DNA of 15,280 nt from CADCWK01 sp964244115 (GCA_964244115.1 CAXTHM010000081.1:1-15280), one strand, 5' to 3'. Shown: positions 6,137 through 13,293, counted from the first letter of the stretch. The notes: generated by a model not told the origin, from the sequence alone. Program-made: numbers and translations.

Positions 6137-6166
6137 TGCCGGCGAAGGGCTCGGCGATGAATCCGC

Positions 6167-6172
6167 TATACT
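6167..6172 (+). promoter_or_regulatory. Possible -10 box (TATACT) for the 6337 gene
   Basis: TATACT is one step from the sigma-70 -10 consensus in an otherwise GC-rich region. No -35 match lies 16-18 bases upstream. Use of this site would give a leader of about 155 bases before GTG 6337. Confidence 0.4.
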
Positions 6173-6192
6173 GGCGTCTGCCGATAGACCAG

Positions 6193-6320
6193 CGTCGAAG
6201 CGATACGCCGTCCCGGCGTGCCTGTCCCGCCCGATCGTGGCAGCGACGCTCCCTCCTGGCAGCGATTCCGGCTCCGCCTTCGCCTGCGGTGGCCGGCCCG
6301 AGCGTGCGTTCGCTTCGACG
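6193..6320 (+). repeat. Long-range 10-bp inverted repeat in the leader of the 6337 gene
   Basis: CGTCGAAGCG (6193-6202) and its exact complement CGCTTCGACG (6311-6320) enclose 108 bases, ending 16 bases before GTG 6337. Inside are a hairpin ACGCCG-TCC-CGGCGT (6205-6219) and a direct repeat TGGCAGCGA (6238-6246 and 6257-6265). In mRNA the arms could close the leader into one domain next to the ribosome site. Confidence 0.5.
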
Positions 6321-6336
6321 ACATCGAGGATGACCC

Positions 6337-6690
6337 GTGGCCCAGCGTTCCCCAACCAGACAGACCGGCACCCGCTCGACCCGTCAGGGCCGGCGGCTCA
6401 ACCGCGCCGAGCAGCAGGCGATGGAGATCCGGAATGCCAGCACGCGGATCGGAACCGTGACGGTCGCCGAACCGCAGGTGCCGGCCGCCGCTCCCCGCAT
6501 GGCCGGAGCCCCATCGACCGCGAGGACCCGCCGGCGCCGGGAACCCGGGCAGGCGCTCCGCTCGGTCACGCTGACTCGCGACCAGGAATACGGGTTCATC
6601 CGCTCCGACCTGCGGCGCCTGCTGCTGCTCAGCGGCATCCTGGTCGTCGTGATGATCGCCGCGCTGTTCCTGATCGAATCCATCGTCTAG
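6337..6690 (+). CDS. Small basic protein with one C-terminal membrane segment
   Basis: 117 residues, function not recognised. Residues 1-25 are very basic (RQTGTRSTRQGRRLNR), 26-60 are Ala/Pro-rich, 61-70 carry a basic patch (TARTRRRREP), and the segment RDQEYGFIRSDLRRLLLLSG leads into a hydrophobic membrane helix (about 93-113) ending ESIV. The layout suggests a tail-anchored protein with a long positively charged cytoplasmic part that might touch nucleic acid or acidic lipid headgroups; that is inference. The start is GTG 6337, with GAGG about seven bases upstream. It is preceded by a long, structured leader and followed by a perfect bidirectional hairpin shared with the convergent TPR gene. 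G/C-rich third positions support real coding. Confidence 0.72.
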   Translation: MAQRSPTRQTGTRSTRQGRRLNRAEQQAMEIRNASTRIGTVTVAEPQVPAAAPRMAGAPSTARTRRRREPGQALRSVTLTRDQEYGFIRSDLRRLLLLSGILVVVMIAALFLIESIV

Positions 6691-6709
6691 TCGTTGGTCT
6701 GACAGAGAT

Positions 6710-6751
6710 GCGAGACGGGCCGGTGCAGTCTCCTGCACCGGCCCGTCTCGC
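6710..6751. terminator. Perfect 19-bp hairpin between convergent genes
   Basis: The left arm (6710-6728, starting GCGAGACGGG) and right arm (6733-6751, ending CCGTCTCGC) pair perfectly around the loop TCTC. On the plus strand GTTCATTC follows, a weak T-rich tail. It lies 20 bases after the 6337 gene stop and 25 bases after the TPR gene stop, so it probably ends transcription from both sides. Confidence 0.8.
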
Positions 6752-6775
6752 GTTCATTCGCGGTAACTCGAAGGG

Positions 6776-7642
6776 CTAGTTGTTCAACTCGTCGTCGTCG
6801 ACGTCGTAGCTGGTGATCGCGATGGGCGGCTCATCGGAGTCGGACGGCTCGACCTCGTCGTTGACGTCGGACGCCGCGTCGTCCTCCTCGTCCACGTCGT
6901 CGTCGTCGTCCGCATAGAGCAGGTCGTCATCGCGCCGAAGCAGGTTGCCCTCCCGGTCGGCCGGGCGGATCGCCTTGAGCTTGCCGGGGAATGACGGCCT
7001 CGTGCCGAGCTGCGGCGCACGGTAGGCCTCGCGGAGAATGATCCGGAGGCTCTGGGCGCTCAGACCGAGCGAGTAGATCTCATAGCGGTTGCCCTCGCCG
7101 ATCATCTGCGTGATCCGCTGGGCGATTCCGACCTCGATCTCGCCGAGGCGCTGCCCGGTTCGGTCGGAGACGTAGAGTCGCGGCCCATCGACCTCCAGCG
7201 TGAGTTGCTCGCCGGGATCGACCTCCGCCAGCCGGATCAGTTTGGCCGGGTTGACCAACTCCCCGTGCCAGGTCTTGCCGACTTCCTCGATGAAGACCGT
7301 CGTGCGGGGCAGCGGCTGCGCCTCGCTGGACGATCGGGCCGACGTGTGGCCATCGGGCTGCTGGAGTAGGAGGTCGAGGCGGCCGAGGTTACGCCGGGCG
7401 ATCAGGTTGGCCGGGTCGATCTTGAGAGCCGCCTCATAGGCGTCGAGCGCGTCCTGGTAGCGATCGAGCTCCAGCAACGCCCGCCCGCGGCGGTTGTGGG
7501 CCTCGGCGTCGCGGGGAAACCGGTTGATGAGATCGTCGTTGACGCGGATCGCGTCCGGCCAGCGCCCGGCCATCGCCGCGTTGCGGGCGTCGTCGATCAA
7601 CTGGCGCTTGGTTCGGTCGGTTCGATCAGTCGTATCGGTCAT
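6776..7642 (-). CDS. TPR-repeat protein with an unassigned middle domain and acidic tail
   Basis: 288 residues in three parts. Residues about 12-95 form two to three tetratricopeptide repeats, clearest in AEAHNRRGRALLELDRYQDA (46-65) and LDAYEAALKIDPAN (66-79); TPRs mediate protein contacts. Residues about 113-215 form a compact beta/alpha segment (FIEEVGKTWHGELVNPAKL, LTLEVDGPRLYVSDRTGQRL, GEIEVGIAQRITQMIGEG) that I cannot place in a family. Residues 238-288 are an extremely acidic, probably disordered tail (YADDDDDVDEEDD and similar), encoded by tandem GAC/GAT codons. No signal peptide or membrane segment is seen, so it should be cytosolic. Start ATG 7642; GGAAGGA lies 11 bases upstream. 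It lies 96 bases downstream of miaB on the same strand and is probably co-transcribed. The acidic tail suggests a partner that is basic, or nucleic-acid mimicry, but no function is assigned. Confidence 0.85.
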   Translation of the reverse strand: MTDTTDRTDRTKRQLIDDARNAAMAGRWPDAIRVNDDLINRFPRDAEAHNRRGRALLELDRYQDALDAYEAALKIDPANLIARRNLGRLDLLLQQPDGHTSARSSSEAQPLPRTTVFIEEVGKTWHGELVNPAKLIRLAEVDPGEQLTLEVDGPRLYVSDRTGQRLGEIEVGIAQRITQMIGEGNRYEIYSLGLSAQSLRIILREAYRAPQLGTRPSFPGKLKAIRPADREGNLLRRDDDLLYADDDDDVDEEDDAASDVNDEVEPSDSDEPPIAITSYDVDDDELNN

Positions 7643-7738
7643 GCGTCGCTGCGTCCTTCCCTGTCGGGTCTCGGTCGAGCCGGATCATCTCATCCGCCTC
7701 ACCGGGTAGGTCTCGTCTCGTTTCCATCAGCAGGCCAT

Positions 7739-9103
7739 TCAGGCCGGAACCCCCGCCGCCTCTCCGATCAGGAACCAGGGCGTAGCTGACGTGATCCGGA
7801 CATCGACCAGCTTGCCGAGCAGATCGACATCCTCAGTCACGTCGACATGGATCAGGGTGTTTCCCCGGCTCCGCCCGGACCAGCGCCCCTTGTTCTTGCC
7901 CTCGACCAGCACCTCGACGGTCGAGTCGACCCGCGCGGCATTGATCTCGGTGCCGATCCGCTCCTGGAGCTTCTCCAGCACCTGATGCCGGCGATGCTTC
8001 TCGGCGTGGGGGATGTCGTCCTCCCAGCGGGCCGAGAGCGTCCCCGGTCGGGGCGAGTACATCGCGAGGTGGACCTTCTCGCAGCGAGCCTCCTCCAGCA
8101 TCGCGTACGTCTGCAGGAACTGCTCTTCGGTTTCGCCGGGGAAGCCGACGATGATGTCGGTCGCCACCGTCAACCCCGTCATCCGGGACCGGGCGTAGCC
8201 GAGCCGCTCCAGCCAGAGGTCACGGGTGTAGCGCCGTCGCATCCGGCGCAGGACCTCGTCGTCACCGGCCTGAACCGGCAGGTTGAGATGCTCGCAGAGG
8301 GATGGCAGCTCGGCCATCGTATCGAACAACTCGTCGGTCATGTACATCGGGTGCGAGGTCAGGAACCGGAGCCGATCCAAACCCGGGATCGCATCGACCG
8401 CCCGGAGCAATTCGGCGAGCGACTGCCTAGCCGGCAGATCGTGCCCCCAGGCGTTGACGGTCTGCCCGAGCAGCGTGACCTCGCGGACACCATCCTCGAC
8501 CAGTCGGGAGACCTCCCGGACGATCGCCTCCATCGGACGGGAGGTCTCCTTGCCCCGGCGGTACGGGACGATGCAGTAGGAGCAGAGGAAGTTGCAGCCG
8601 TAGATGATCGGGACGTAGGCGGTGACGCCCTTCCGGTAGCCCTCAGCTGGCTCCAGCCCATCGGCGGCCGGCGCGTAGTAGTGCGGCAGCGCGGCGAGGT
8701 CGTCCTCCAGCCGGGCCAGCTCCGGCACGACCAGCCCGAGGCGGTCGAAGTCCGACGGGTCGAAGAACAGATCAACATGGGGGAACCGCTTGCGGAGTTG
8801 CTCCTGCTGGTTGGTCACCATGCAGCCGGTCAGCACGATCCGCGTCTCCGGCCGGGACCGCTTGAGCCGGGCGAGGCTGCCGAGCTTGCCCGCGACCTTG
8901 TCCTCGGCCGACTGCCGCACGACGCACGAATTCAGCACGACGATATCGGCATCGTCCTCGCTGGCGGTCTGGCGATAGCCGACCTCCTGCAGGAGCGACG
9001 CGACCTTGGCGCTGTCGGCCTCGTTCATCTGACAGCCGATGGTCCAGATATGGAACTGCTTGCCGTTCGCGGGCAACGGCGCCGGCGCGTGGGTGGCTGA
9101 CAT
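7739..9103 (-). CDS. miaB: tRNA-2-methylthio-N6-dimethylallyladenosine synthase (radical SAM methylthiotransferase)
   Basis: A 454-residue enzyme that adds a methylthio group at C2 of N6-isopentenyladenosine-37 in tRNAs, improving decoding of UNN codons. It carries all three domains: the N-terminal MTTase domain with cluster cysteines C24 (TIGCQMNEADS), C60 (NSCVVRQSAEDK) and C94 (LTGCMV); the radical SAM core with C170-x3-C174-x2-C177 (YGCNFLCSYCIVPYRRGKE), TLLGQTVNAWG, DIIVGFPGETEE and YSPRPGTLSA; and a C-terminal TRAM domain (about 388-445) with GRSRGNTLIHV. These motifs fit MiaB rather than RimO or MtaB. The frame is open upstream to 9274, but ATG 9103 has GGAG six bases before it, the homology begins soon after, and an extended -10 lies inside the longer version. 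The TPR gene follows on the same strand. Confidence 0.95.
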   Translation of the reverse strand: MSATHAPAPLPANGKQFHIWTIGCQMNEADSAKVASLLQEVGYRQTASEDDADIVVLNSCVVRQSAEDKVAGKLGSLARLKRSRPETRIVLTGCMVTNQQEQLRKRFPHVDLFFDPSDFDRLGLVVPELARLEDDLAALPHYYAPAADGLEPAEGYRKGVTAYVPIIYGCNFLCSYCIVPYRRGKETSRPMEAIVREVSRLVEDGVREVTLLGQTVNAWGHDLPARQSLAELLRAVDAIPGLDRLRFLTSHPMYMTDELFDTMAELPSLCEHLNLPVQAGDDEVLRRMRRRYTRDLWLERLGYARSRMTGLTVATDIIVGFPGETEEQFLQTYAMLEEARCEKVHLAMYSPRPGTLSARWEDDIPHAEKHRRHQVLEKLQERIGTEINAARVDSTVEVLVEGKNKGRWSGRSRGNTLIHVDVTEDVDLLGKLVDVRITSATPWFLIGEAAGVPA

Positions 9104-9264
9104 CGACAGCTCCGCGTGCGGGGCGCCGGATGGCGGGGCGGCAACGCGTCTGTCCGGCTCGGCCCCCTCGACGGCCCGAAGCGGAATGATCGATCGGGTC
9201 GCCACGGTGAACTCCTTGACGGGTGGACCGACGGTGATGGCGGGAGCGGGTAGATCAACAGAGG

Positions 9265-9273
9265 AGGATACCA
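9265..9273 (-). promoter_or_regulatory. Possible extended -10 promoter for miaB
   Basis: Read on the minus strand: TGG-TATCCT, an extended -10 (TGnTATnnT). No -35 match lies 17 bases upstream. It would give a leader of about 155 bases before ATG 9103 and argues against the longer miaB start at 9274. Confidence 0.4.
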
Positions 9274-9692
9274 CTTTTCGGGCGGGGAGCGTAGGGCCAT
9301 GATCTGGGTCTCGTTGATGATCGCGTCCGACGATCCCCCGGCCGACCAGGGATCTGGAGACGAGGTGTCCGCCCGACTCCGGCGGGATCGCACATCGTCA
9401 AGATGCCGCCAGTCGCCGGCGTCAGTCCCCGCCAGGAAGAGCGTCGTCGAGAATCCGGATCGCCCATCGAGCTAGTCGTCGTCGAGGGGCGGCGAACAGG
9501 CCGCGCTGGCGGCTCTTTCGACCCCGGATCTCGTGTCTGGCGTGCTCGTCGACCGGTCCGGCTGATGGCGCGTCGTCCGGGCCGCGTCGTGGAACCGTGA
9601 TCGCGTTCTACGTCTTCCCAATGGGTCAAAGTCCCTGCGACGAACACCGATCCGCACGTCCCCCGACGTGGTCGACAGCCACCCGTGACCGA

Positions 9693-9721
9693 TAGACAAG
9701 CCCGGTGGACGCTGATACACT
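9693..9721 (+). promoter_or_regulatory. Sigma-70 promoter of the four-Cys protein gene
   Basis: TAGACA (9693-9698; five of six match), 17 bases, TACACT (9716-9721) with TG at 9713-9714 giving an extended -10. A dyad CACGTC-CCCC-GACGTG (9655-9670) lies just upstream and could be an activator or repressor site. Expected transcript start is about 9728. Confidence 0.65.
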
Positions 9722-9772
9722 CACGGTCTAGTCCGACCCGGCCGAGCGTCGAAAGACCGCCCGCTACAGCCG

Positions 9773-9811
9773 ATCGCCCGAGGCGATGGGCTGGGATGGC
9801 TTCGCCTTTTT
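9773..9811 (+). promoter_or_regulatory. Attenuator-like pair of mutually exclusive hairpins
   Basis: Hairpin 1 is ATCGCC (9773-9778), loop CGA, GGCGAT (9782-9787). Hairpin 2 is AGGCGA (9781-9786) with TCGCCT (9802-9807), followed by T through 9811, like an intrinsic terminator. Both need GGCGA at 9782-9786, so only one can form. They sit in the predicted leader between promoter and gene. Stem 2 is only six pairs around a 15-base loop, so its strength is uncertain. Confidence 0.45.
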
Positions 9812-9851
9812 CGGACCTTCCCTCCGGCCCGTTCGCTCCGAAGCGAGGACT

Positions 9852-11816
9852 GTGACCCCCTTGGCTACCCATAAGTGTGGGACCTGTTTCTTCTTCCAGG
9901 AGGCCGGATTCGCCGGCAACGGGTGGTGCCTGCACGCGGACCGAGCGAAATCCGCCGACGTGCGCACCCTCGTCCGGCGCAACGAGTTGGCCTGCCGGAA
10001 CGACTGGGGTCAGAGTCTGTGGACGGATCCGAAACAGGCGGCCGAGACCGGAGCCGCCCGCAAGCTCATTACCGCCCAGGCCGAACGCCCCGCGACAGAA
10101 GGCGAGATCGGATTCATGGTCAATCCGCGTGACGGACAAGCAGACGCCCGTCCCCGAGCCGACCGGACGGACCGGCCAGCCGACGACGCCCCGACCGGCG
10201 AGGATGTCGTCGTCGGTCAGATCACCGTCATGCCACCCGGCATGACCGGACGCCGCCGTCTCGTCGATCAGGTCCCGGTCGAGCTGCCCACCCGGGACAT
10301 CTTCGGCGCCAGTGCGGACCCCGACGACGTACCGCACGCCGCCGCCGCCTCAGAACCCCTCCCCACCCGTCCGGGACGTCCTATCGAGGTGCCCGCCGAC
10401 CACGAGTCGACCGATCGCACCGTCGCTGGGCGCGATCGGAACCGGCCTCAGCGCGTCCTGCCCCGGTCGACGGATCGGGCTGGCGCTGGCCAGGCGGGGG
10501 TCTCGACCGAGCGTCGGGCTCCGGCCGAGACCACGAACCCGGACGAGTTCCCACCGCGCCGACGTGATCGTGCTGTGCCGGGGCCGCAACGTCGGCCCGA
10601 TCAGGACCCCGCCGACGACCGCGACGCGGTCTCCTCCATGGACACACGCGACTCCTCAGCGCCAGGGCGCCCCGTGATCGCCTCGCCGGACGGATCCCCA
10701 GCCCGCAACGGAGGCCAGACCGGGCTCGACCGGGAACTGCCGCGTGGCGTACGACCGGCGCCCATTCCCGGTCCGGTACCATCCAGAGAGCTGCGTGGGG
10801 GGCATGTTCCCGAGCCGCGCCCCATCATGTCGACCGACCCGCGACGACAGCCGGATCAGCGACCGGTCCGGTCTGACGAGGCCGACGTGGCCCGGCGACC
10901 GTCCCGGCCGATGCCATCGCCGATCATGGACGAGAGCGGCTCCCTCTCGATCGGTCCTCCCGCCCGGAGCCAGCCGGCTCGCCGTCCCGCGCTGCCGGAC
11001 CTGTCCGATGACTTCTTCACCCGCGGGGCGATCCCTCCGGTGGCGTCGGGTTCCGGCACCGGCCATGTCTCGGCGAGCAACGAACGCGAGGAGCGGCGGT
11101 CGGCCACACGACCGATGAGCGACTCCACCGAGGTATCCCGTGCCCACGAGCCGCGACCCGGCCGGGCGAGACCGGCCGTGCCGAAGCTGGGCGGCGAGCC
11201 GGAGCCTCAGCCGAGGGTAGCGGCGCCGATCCCGACCGTGGCCGAAGCGAACCAGTCGGGATGGGCGTCGCCCACGCCGCCTCCGGCTCAGCCGTCACGA
11301 GTCGCCCCAGCTCCACGTCCTGACACCGGCTGGGCCGCCCCGCACCCGACGATGGGCGAATCAGCCCAGGCCGGCACGCAACGACCTACGATGCCGAGAG
11401 ACGCCTCGATCGACGAGAACCGCGAGCCGGCCCGGTTGGAACCGCCGATACCGCTCCGTCCCGAGATCGCCGACTTCGGCGAGTACGGCGGCTGGTTCGA
11501 CCTCCAGTCGGTCGAGCCGCGCCTGGCGCCCGAGCTCCAGCGCGCCTGCGAGACCTGCCGGGACTTCCGCCCATCGGAGAACGGGGAGCGCGGCTGGTGC
11601 ACCAACCGCGATGCCTTCACCCTCCGCACGGTGGTCAACGCCACCGACTTGCCCTGCATCTCCAGCTTTGGCTGCTGGTGGGTGCCGTTCGACGACCTCT
11701 GGCTGTCCGAAGCGGCCATTCGCGGCCACCGCAACCCGACGCCGCTGCTCGACCAGACGATCGGACCCGAGGAGGAACTGCCCACGACGGCCCGGCAACG
11801 CCGTCGCTCCCAGTAG
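9852..11816 (+). CDS. Large low-complexity protein with two similar four-cysteine modules
   Basis: About 654 residues, unknown function. The ends carry matching modules. Near the N-terminus: HKCGTCFFFQEAGFAGNGWC, then VRTLVRRNELAC and a nearby Trp (C-x2-C-x13-C-x21-C). Near the C-terminus, from base 11547: RACETCRDFRPSENGERGWC, then LRTVVNATDLPC with Trp residues (C-x2-C-x13-C-x18-C). Shared features are CxxC, a Phe two or more residues on, GWC, an Arg-containing stretch and the final Cys. This is a metal-site layout: zinc, or a [4Fe-4S] cluster as in the HiPIP-like small subunits of some glycyl-radical enzymes. Between them lie about 500 Pro/Arg/Asp-rich residues with no fold apparent, probably disordered. 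No signal peptide or membrane segment. Start uncertain: GTG 9852 is preferred because ATG 9786 lies inside the terminator-like hairpin; Shine-Dalgarno spacing is poor for both. Confidence 0.8.
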   Translation: MTPLATHKCGTCFFFQEAGFAGNGWCLHADRAKSADVRTLVRRNELACRNDWGQSLWTDPKQAAETGAARKLITAQAERPATEGEIGFMVNPRDGQADARPRADRTDRPADDAPTGEDVVVGQITVMPPGMTGRRRLVDQVPVELPTRDIFGASADPDDVPHAAAASEPLPTRPGRPIEVPADHESTDRTVAGRDRNRPQRVLPRSTDRAGAGQAGVSTERRAPAETTNPDEFPPRRRDRAVPGPQRRPDQDPADDRDAVSSMDTRDSSAPGRPVIASPDGSPARNGGQTGLDRELPRGVRPAPIPGPVPSRELRGGHVPEPRPIMSTDPRRQPDQRPVRSDEADVARRPSRPMPSPIMDESGSLSIGPPARSQPARRPALPDLSDDFFTRGAIPPVASGSGTGHVSASNEREERRSATRPMSDSTEVSRAHEPRPGRARPAVPKLGGEPEPQPRVAAPIPTVAEANQSGWASPTPPPAQPSRVAPAPRPDTGWAAPHPTMGESAQAGTQRPTMPRDASIDENREPARLEPPIPLRPEIADFGEYGGWFDLQSVEPRLAPELQRACETCRDFRPSENGERGWCTNRDAFTLRTVVNATDLPCISSFGCWWVPFDDLWLSEAAIRGHRNPTPLLDQTIGPEEELPTTARQRRRSQ

Positions 11817-11837
11817 AGGAACTGAATGGGAGCGACG
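11802..11837 (+). terminator. Perfect 11-bp hairpin spanning the stop codon of the four-Cys gene
   Basis: CGTCGCTCCCA (11802-11812) pairs exactly with TGGGAGCGACG (11827-11837); the 14-base loop contains the TAG stop (11814-11816). No T-run follows. It could be a terminator lacking the U-tract or a 3' stabilising structure. Confidence 0.55.
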
Positions 11838-12155
11838 TGCCTGCCGGTCATCCGTATCGCGCTCTGACCCACCGACAACGGACAGCGGATCGGAGTCAAT
11901 GGGTGTCTGCCGAGAGGACGAGAGCATGATCCGGCCGGGCGAATCCCGTCCCGGCATCTGTGCAGATGCGGTCCCGGCTGGTAGCATAGCGAGGCACGCA
12001 GGATCGATCCGGTGGACCGCTGGGGAGCGGTTGATGACAACGGTGGCACAGCGCGAGTCCTCATCCTGGCTGGACGTGGCTCGCGGGAATGTCCCACCCT
12101 GTCTCTTGGGGTTGGATCAGGCTGTCGACGCCTGAAGGGGGAGCCAACCAGGCTT
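11817..12155. other. Intergenic region upstream of the RodZ-like gene
   Basis: No supported gene in about 340 bases. It holds the hairpin arm after the previous gene and the dyad-bearing promoter listed separately. The frame of the RodZ-like gene is open back to 12012, but without family similarity. Confidence 0.5.
11948..11987 (+). promoter_or_regulatory. Promoter with dyad over the -35 for the RodZ-like gene
   Basis: The extended -10 is TGG-TAGCAT (-10 at 11982-11987); the weak -35, TGTGCA (11959-11964), is 17 bases upstream. A dyad GCATCTG-TG-CAGATGC (11954-11969) covers the -35, flanked by a direct repeat GTCCCGGC (11948-11955 and 11971-11978). This arrangement suggests a bound regulator. 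Confidence 0.5.
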
Positions 12156-13229
12156 ATGGCTGTATTCGGCGAGACATTGCGGCAGGCACGGGCGTACAAA
12201 GGGGTAACCCTGAAGGAAGCCGAGCAGGCGACCCGCATCAACCGTCATCACCTCGCCGCGCTCGAGGACGAGAACTTCGCGGCGCTGCCGCCGTTGATCT
12301 ATCAGCGTGGCATCGTCCGCAACTACGCCGCCTTCCTCGATCTGGACCCGAACAAGGTCCTGACGATGTTCGAGGACGCGCACGGCACGGCGAACCCGGG
12401 CGGTTCCATCCCGATGGCGGTCAAGCCGCTGGAGATGCCCAACCACTTCACCCCCAACTTCGCCATCATCGCCTTCCTCGTCGTCCTGAGCGCGATCGTC
12501 TTCGCCTGGGTCTACAGCGTCTACCGCGGGCCGTCCGAGGTCCTGCCGACGCCGACCATGCAGACGACGGTGACGCCGATCGCGACCGTCGATGGCGCCG
12601 CGCCGATCTCGGCAACAGCCACCGCCACCCCGACGCGCGACGATGACGATGAGGACGCGGCCCTCGCGACCTCCCCCGGGGCTGATACCGCCGCGACGAC
12701 GGCCGCCGAGGAGCAGGCCGCCCGGCCGATGAGCGAGGCCAACGCGCGCCGAACCCAGGTCGCCGAGGATCGGGGCGACGCGGTGGTCACGACCGGCAGC
12801 GTTGACCAGACGACTGGTTCCGCTTCAGCCAACGTCGCGGGAAACGGAGCGGAACCGACCGCGACGCCAACCGATGAGCCCGAGAACACGCCGACTCCGG
12901 ACGCCGAGGCGACTGACACAGCCGCGACCGAGGAGGCCCAGGCTGCCGAGGAAGCCGCCGCGGAGGCGCAAGCCGCCGAAGCGACGCAGCAAGCGATCAG
13001 CGCCTCGCTGCTGACAATCAGCTTCGCACCGACCGCCCCGGTCTACCTTACCGTGACCGGTGACGGCGTCCTGCTCTGGGATGGCGACGTCGCCGCGGGA
13101 CAAGTGGTCGGACCATTCGACGCCGAGAGCTTCCAGGTCTATACGTCGGACCCGACCAGCACCATCGTCAATAATCTCGACTCGGGCGACGACTTCTATA
13201 TGGGTCAGCAGTCGTTCTCGCTCCCGTAG
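12156..13229 (+). CDS. RodZ-like protein: HTH domain, one membrane helix, DUF4115-type C-terminal domain
   Basis: 357 residues with RodZ architecture. Residues 1-70 are the HTH_25 domain (FGETLRQARAYKGVTLKEAE, ATRINRHHLAALEDENFAAL, PPLIYQRGIVRNYAAFLDLD), which in RodZ binds MreB and links the cytoskeleton to wall synthesis. A membrane helix lies at about 101-121 (NFAIIAFLVVLSAIVFAWVY). Residues 127-280 are an Ala/Thr/Pro/Glu-rich disordered stretch outside the membrane, with an alanine/glutamate repeat near its end. Residues about 285-357 (LTISFAPTAPVYLTVTGDGV, LLWDGDVAAGQVVGPF) match the beta-rich RodZ C-terminal domain. Start ATG 12156 is chosen because the HTH homology begins there; GGGGGAG lies 12 bases upstream, rather far. 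A dyad-controlled promoter precedes it and a 12-bp hairpin follows. No mreB is in the window. Confidence 0.88.
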   Translation: MAVFGETLRQARAYKGVTLKEAEQATRINRHHLAALEDENFAALPPLIYQRGIVRNYAAFLDLDPNKVLTMFEDAHGTANPGGSIPMAVKPLEMPNHFTPNFAIIAFLVVLSAIVFAWVYSVYRGPSEVLPTPTMQTTVTPIATVDGAAPISATATATPTRDDDDEDAALATSPGADTAATTAAEEQAARPMSEANARRTQVAEDRGDAVVTTGSVDQTTGSASANVAGNGAEPTATPTDEPENTPTPDAEATDTAATEEAQAAEEAAAEAQAAEATQQAISASLLTISFAPTAPVYLTVTGDGVLLWDGDVAAGQVVGPFDAESFQVYTSDPTSTIVNNLDSGDDFYMGQQSFSLP

Positions 13230-13263
13230 CGAGATCAGGGAAGACTGTTGCGGGGAAATGGGA

Positions 13264-13293
13264 AGGGCGGACACCGATGCTGGTGTCCGCCCT
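13264..13293. terminator. Perfect 12-bp hairpin between convergent RodZ-like gene and leuB
   Basis: AGGGCGGACACC (13264-13275) pairs exactly with GGTGTCCGCCCT (13282-13293) around a six-base loop. It lies 34 bases after the RodZ-like gene and 27 bases after the leuB stop. No strong T-run on either strand, but the position suits a shared terminator. Confidence 0.7.

Larger units (their letters stand above)
5763..6336. other. Non-coding, hairpin-rich region
   Basis: I see no supported gene in about 570 bases; open frames lack codon bias. The region is dense in inverted repeats: GGTTTCCC (5790-5797) with GGGAAA-g-CC (5824-5832); GGTGCCC (5855-5861) with GGGCACC (5870-5876); GGGAGC (5942-5947) with GCTCCC (5953-5958), competing with CCCC (5957-5960) and GGGG (5966-5969); and the two-part hairpin at 6089-6136. 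The 3' part holds the promoter-like TATACT and leader of the 6337 gene. It may encode a structured RNA, but no known RNA family signature is evident. Confidence 0.45.
9104..9851. other. Divergent regulatory region without a supported gene
   Basis: About 750 bases between the divergent miaB and four-Cys protein genes. Open frames on both strands lack homology or codon bias, including a long minus-strand frame that is largely antisense to the four-Cys gene. Supported content is a miaB-side extended -10, and a promoter plus hairpin switch for the four-Cys gene near the right end. Nothing recognisable is seen in the middle, about 9280-9640. Confidence 0.5.

Noticed and set aside
9104..9274. Longer start for MiaB at GTG 9274
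   Set aside because: The extension is not conserved sequence and overlaps an extended -10; ATG 9103 has a well-placed GGAG.
9786..9851. Longer start for the four-Cys protein at ATG 9786
   Set aside because: The ATG lies within the terminator-like hairpin and the added 22 codons lack the gene's codon bias; kept only as an alternative.
9255..10337. Long open frame on the minus strand (about 360 codons)
   Set aside because: Its left part overlaps the miaB promoter region and its right part is antisense to the N-terminal four-Cys module; the product has no recognisable motif. A GC-rich shadow frame.
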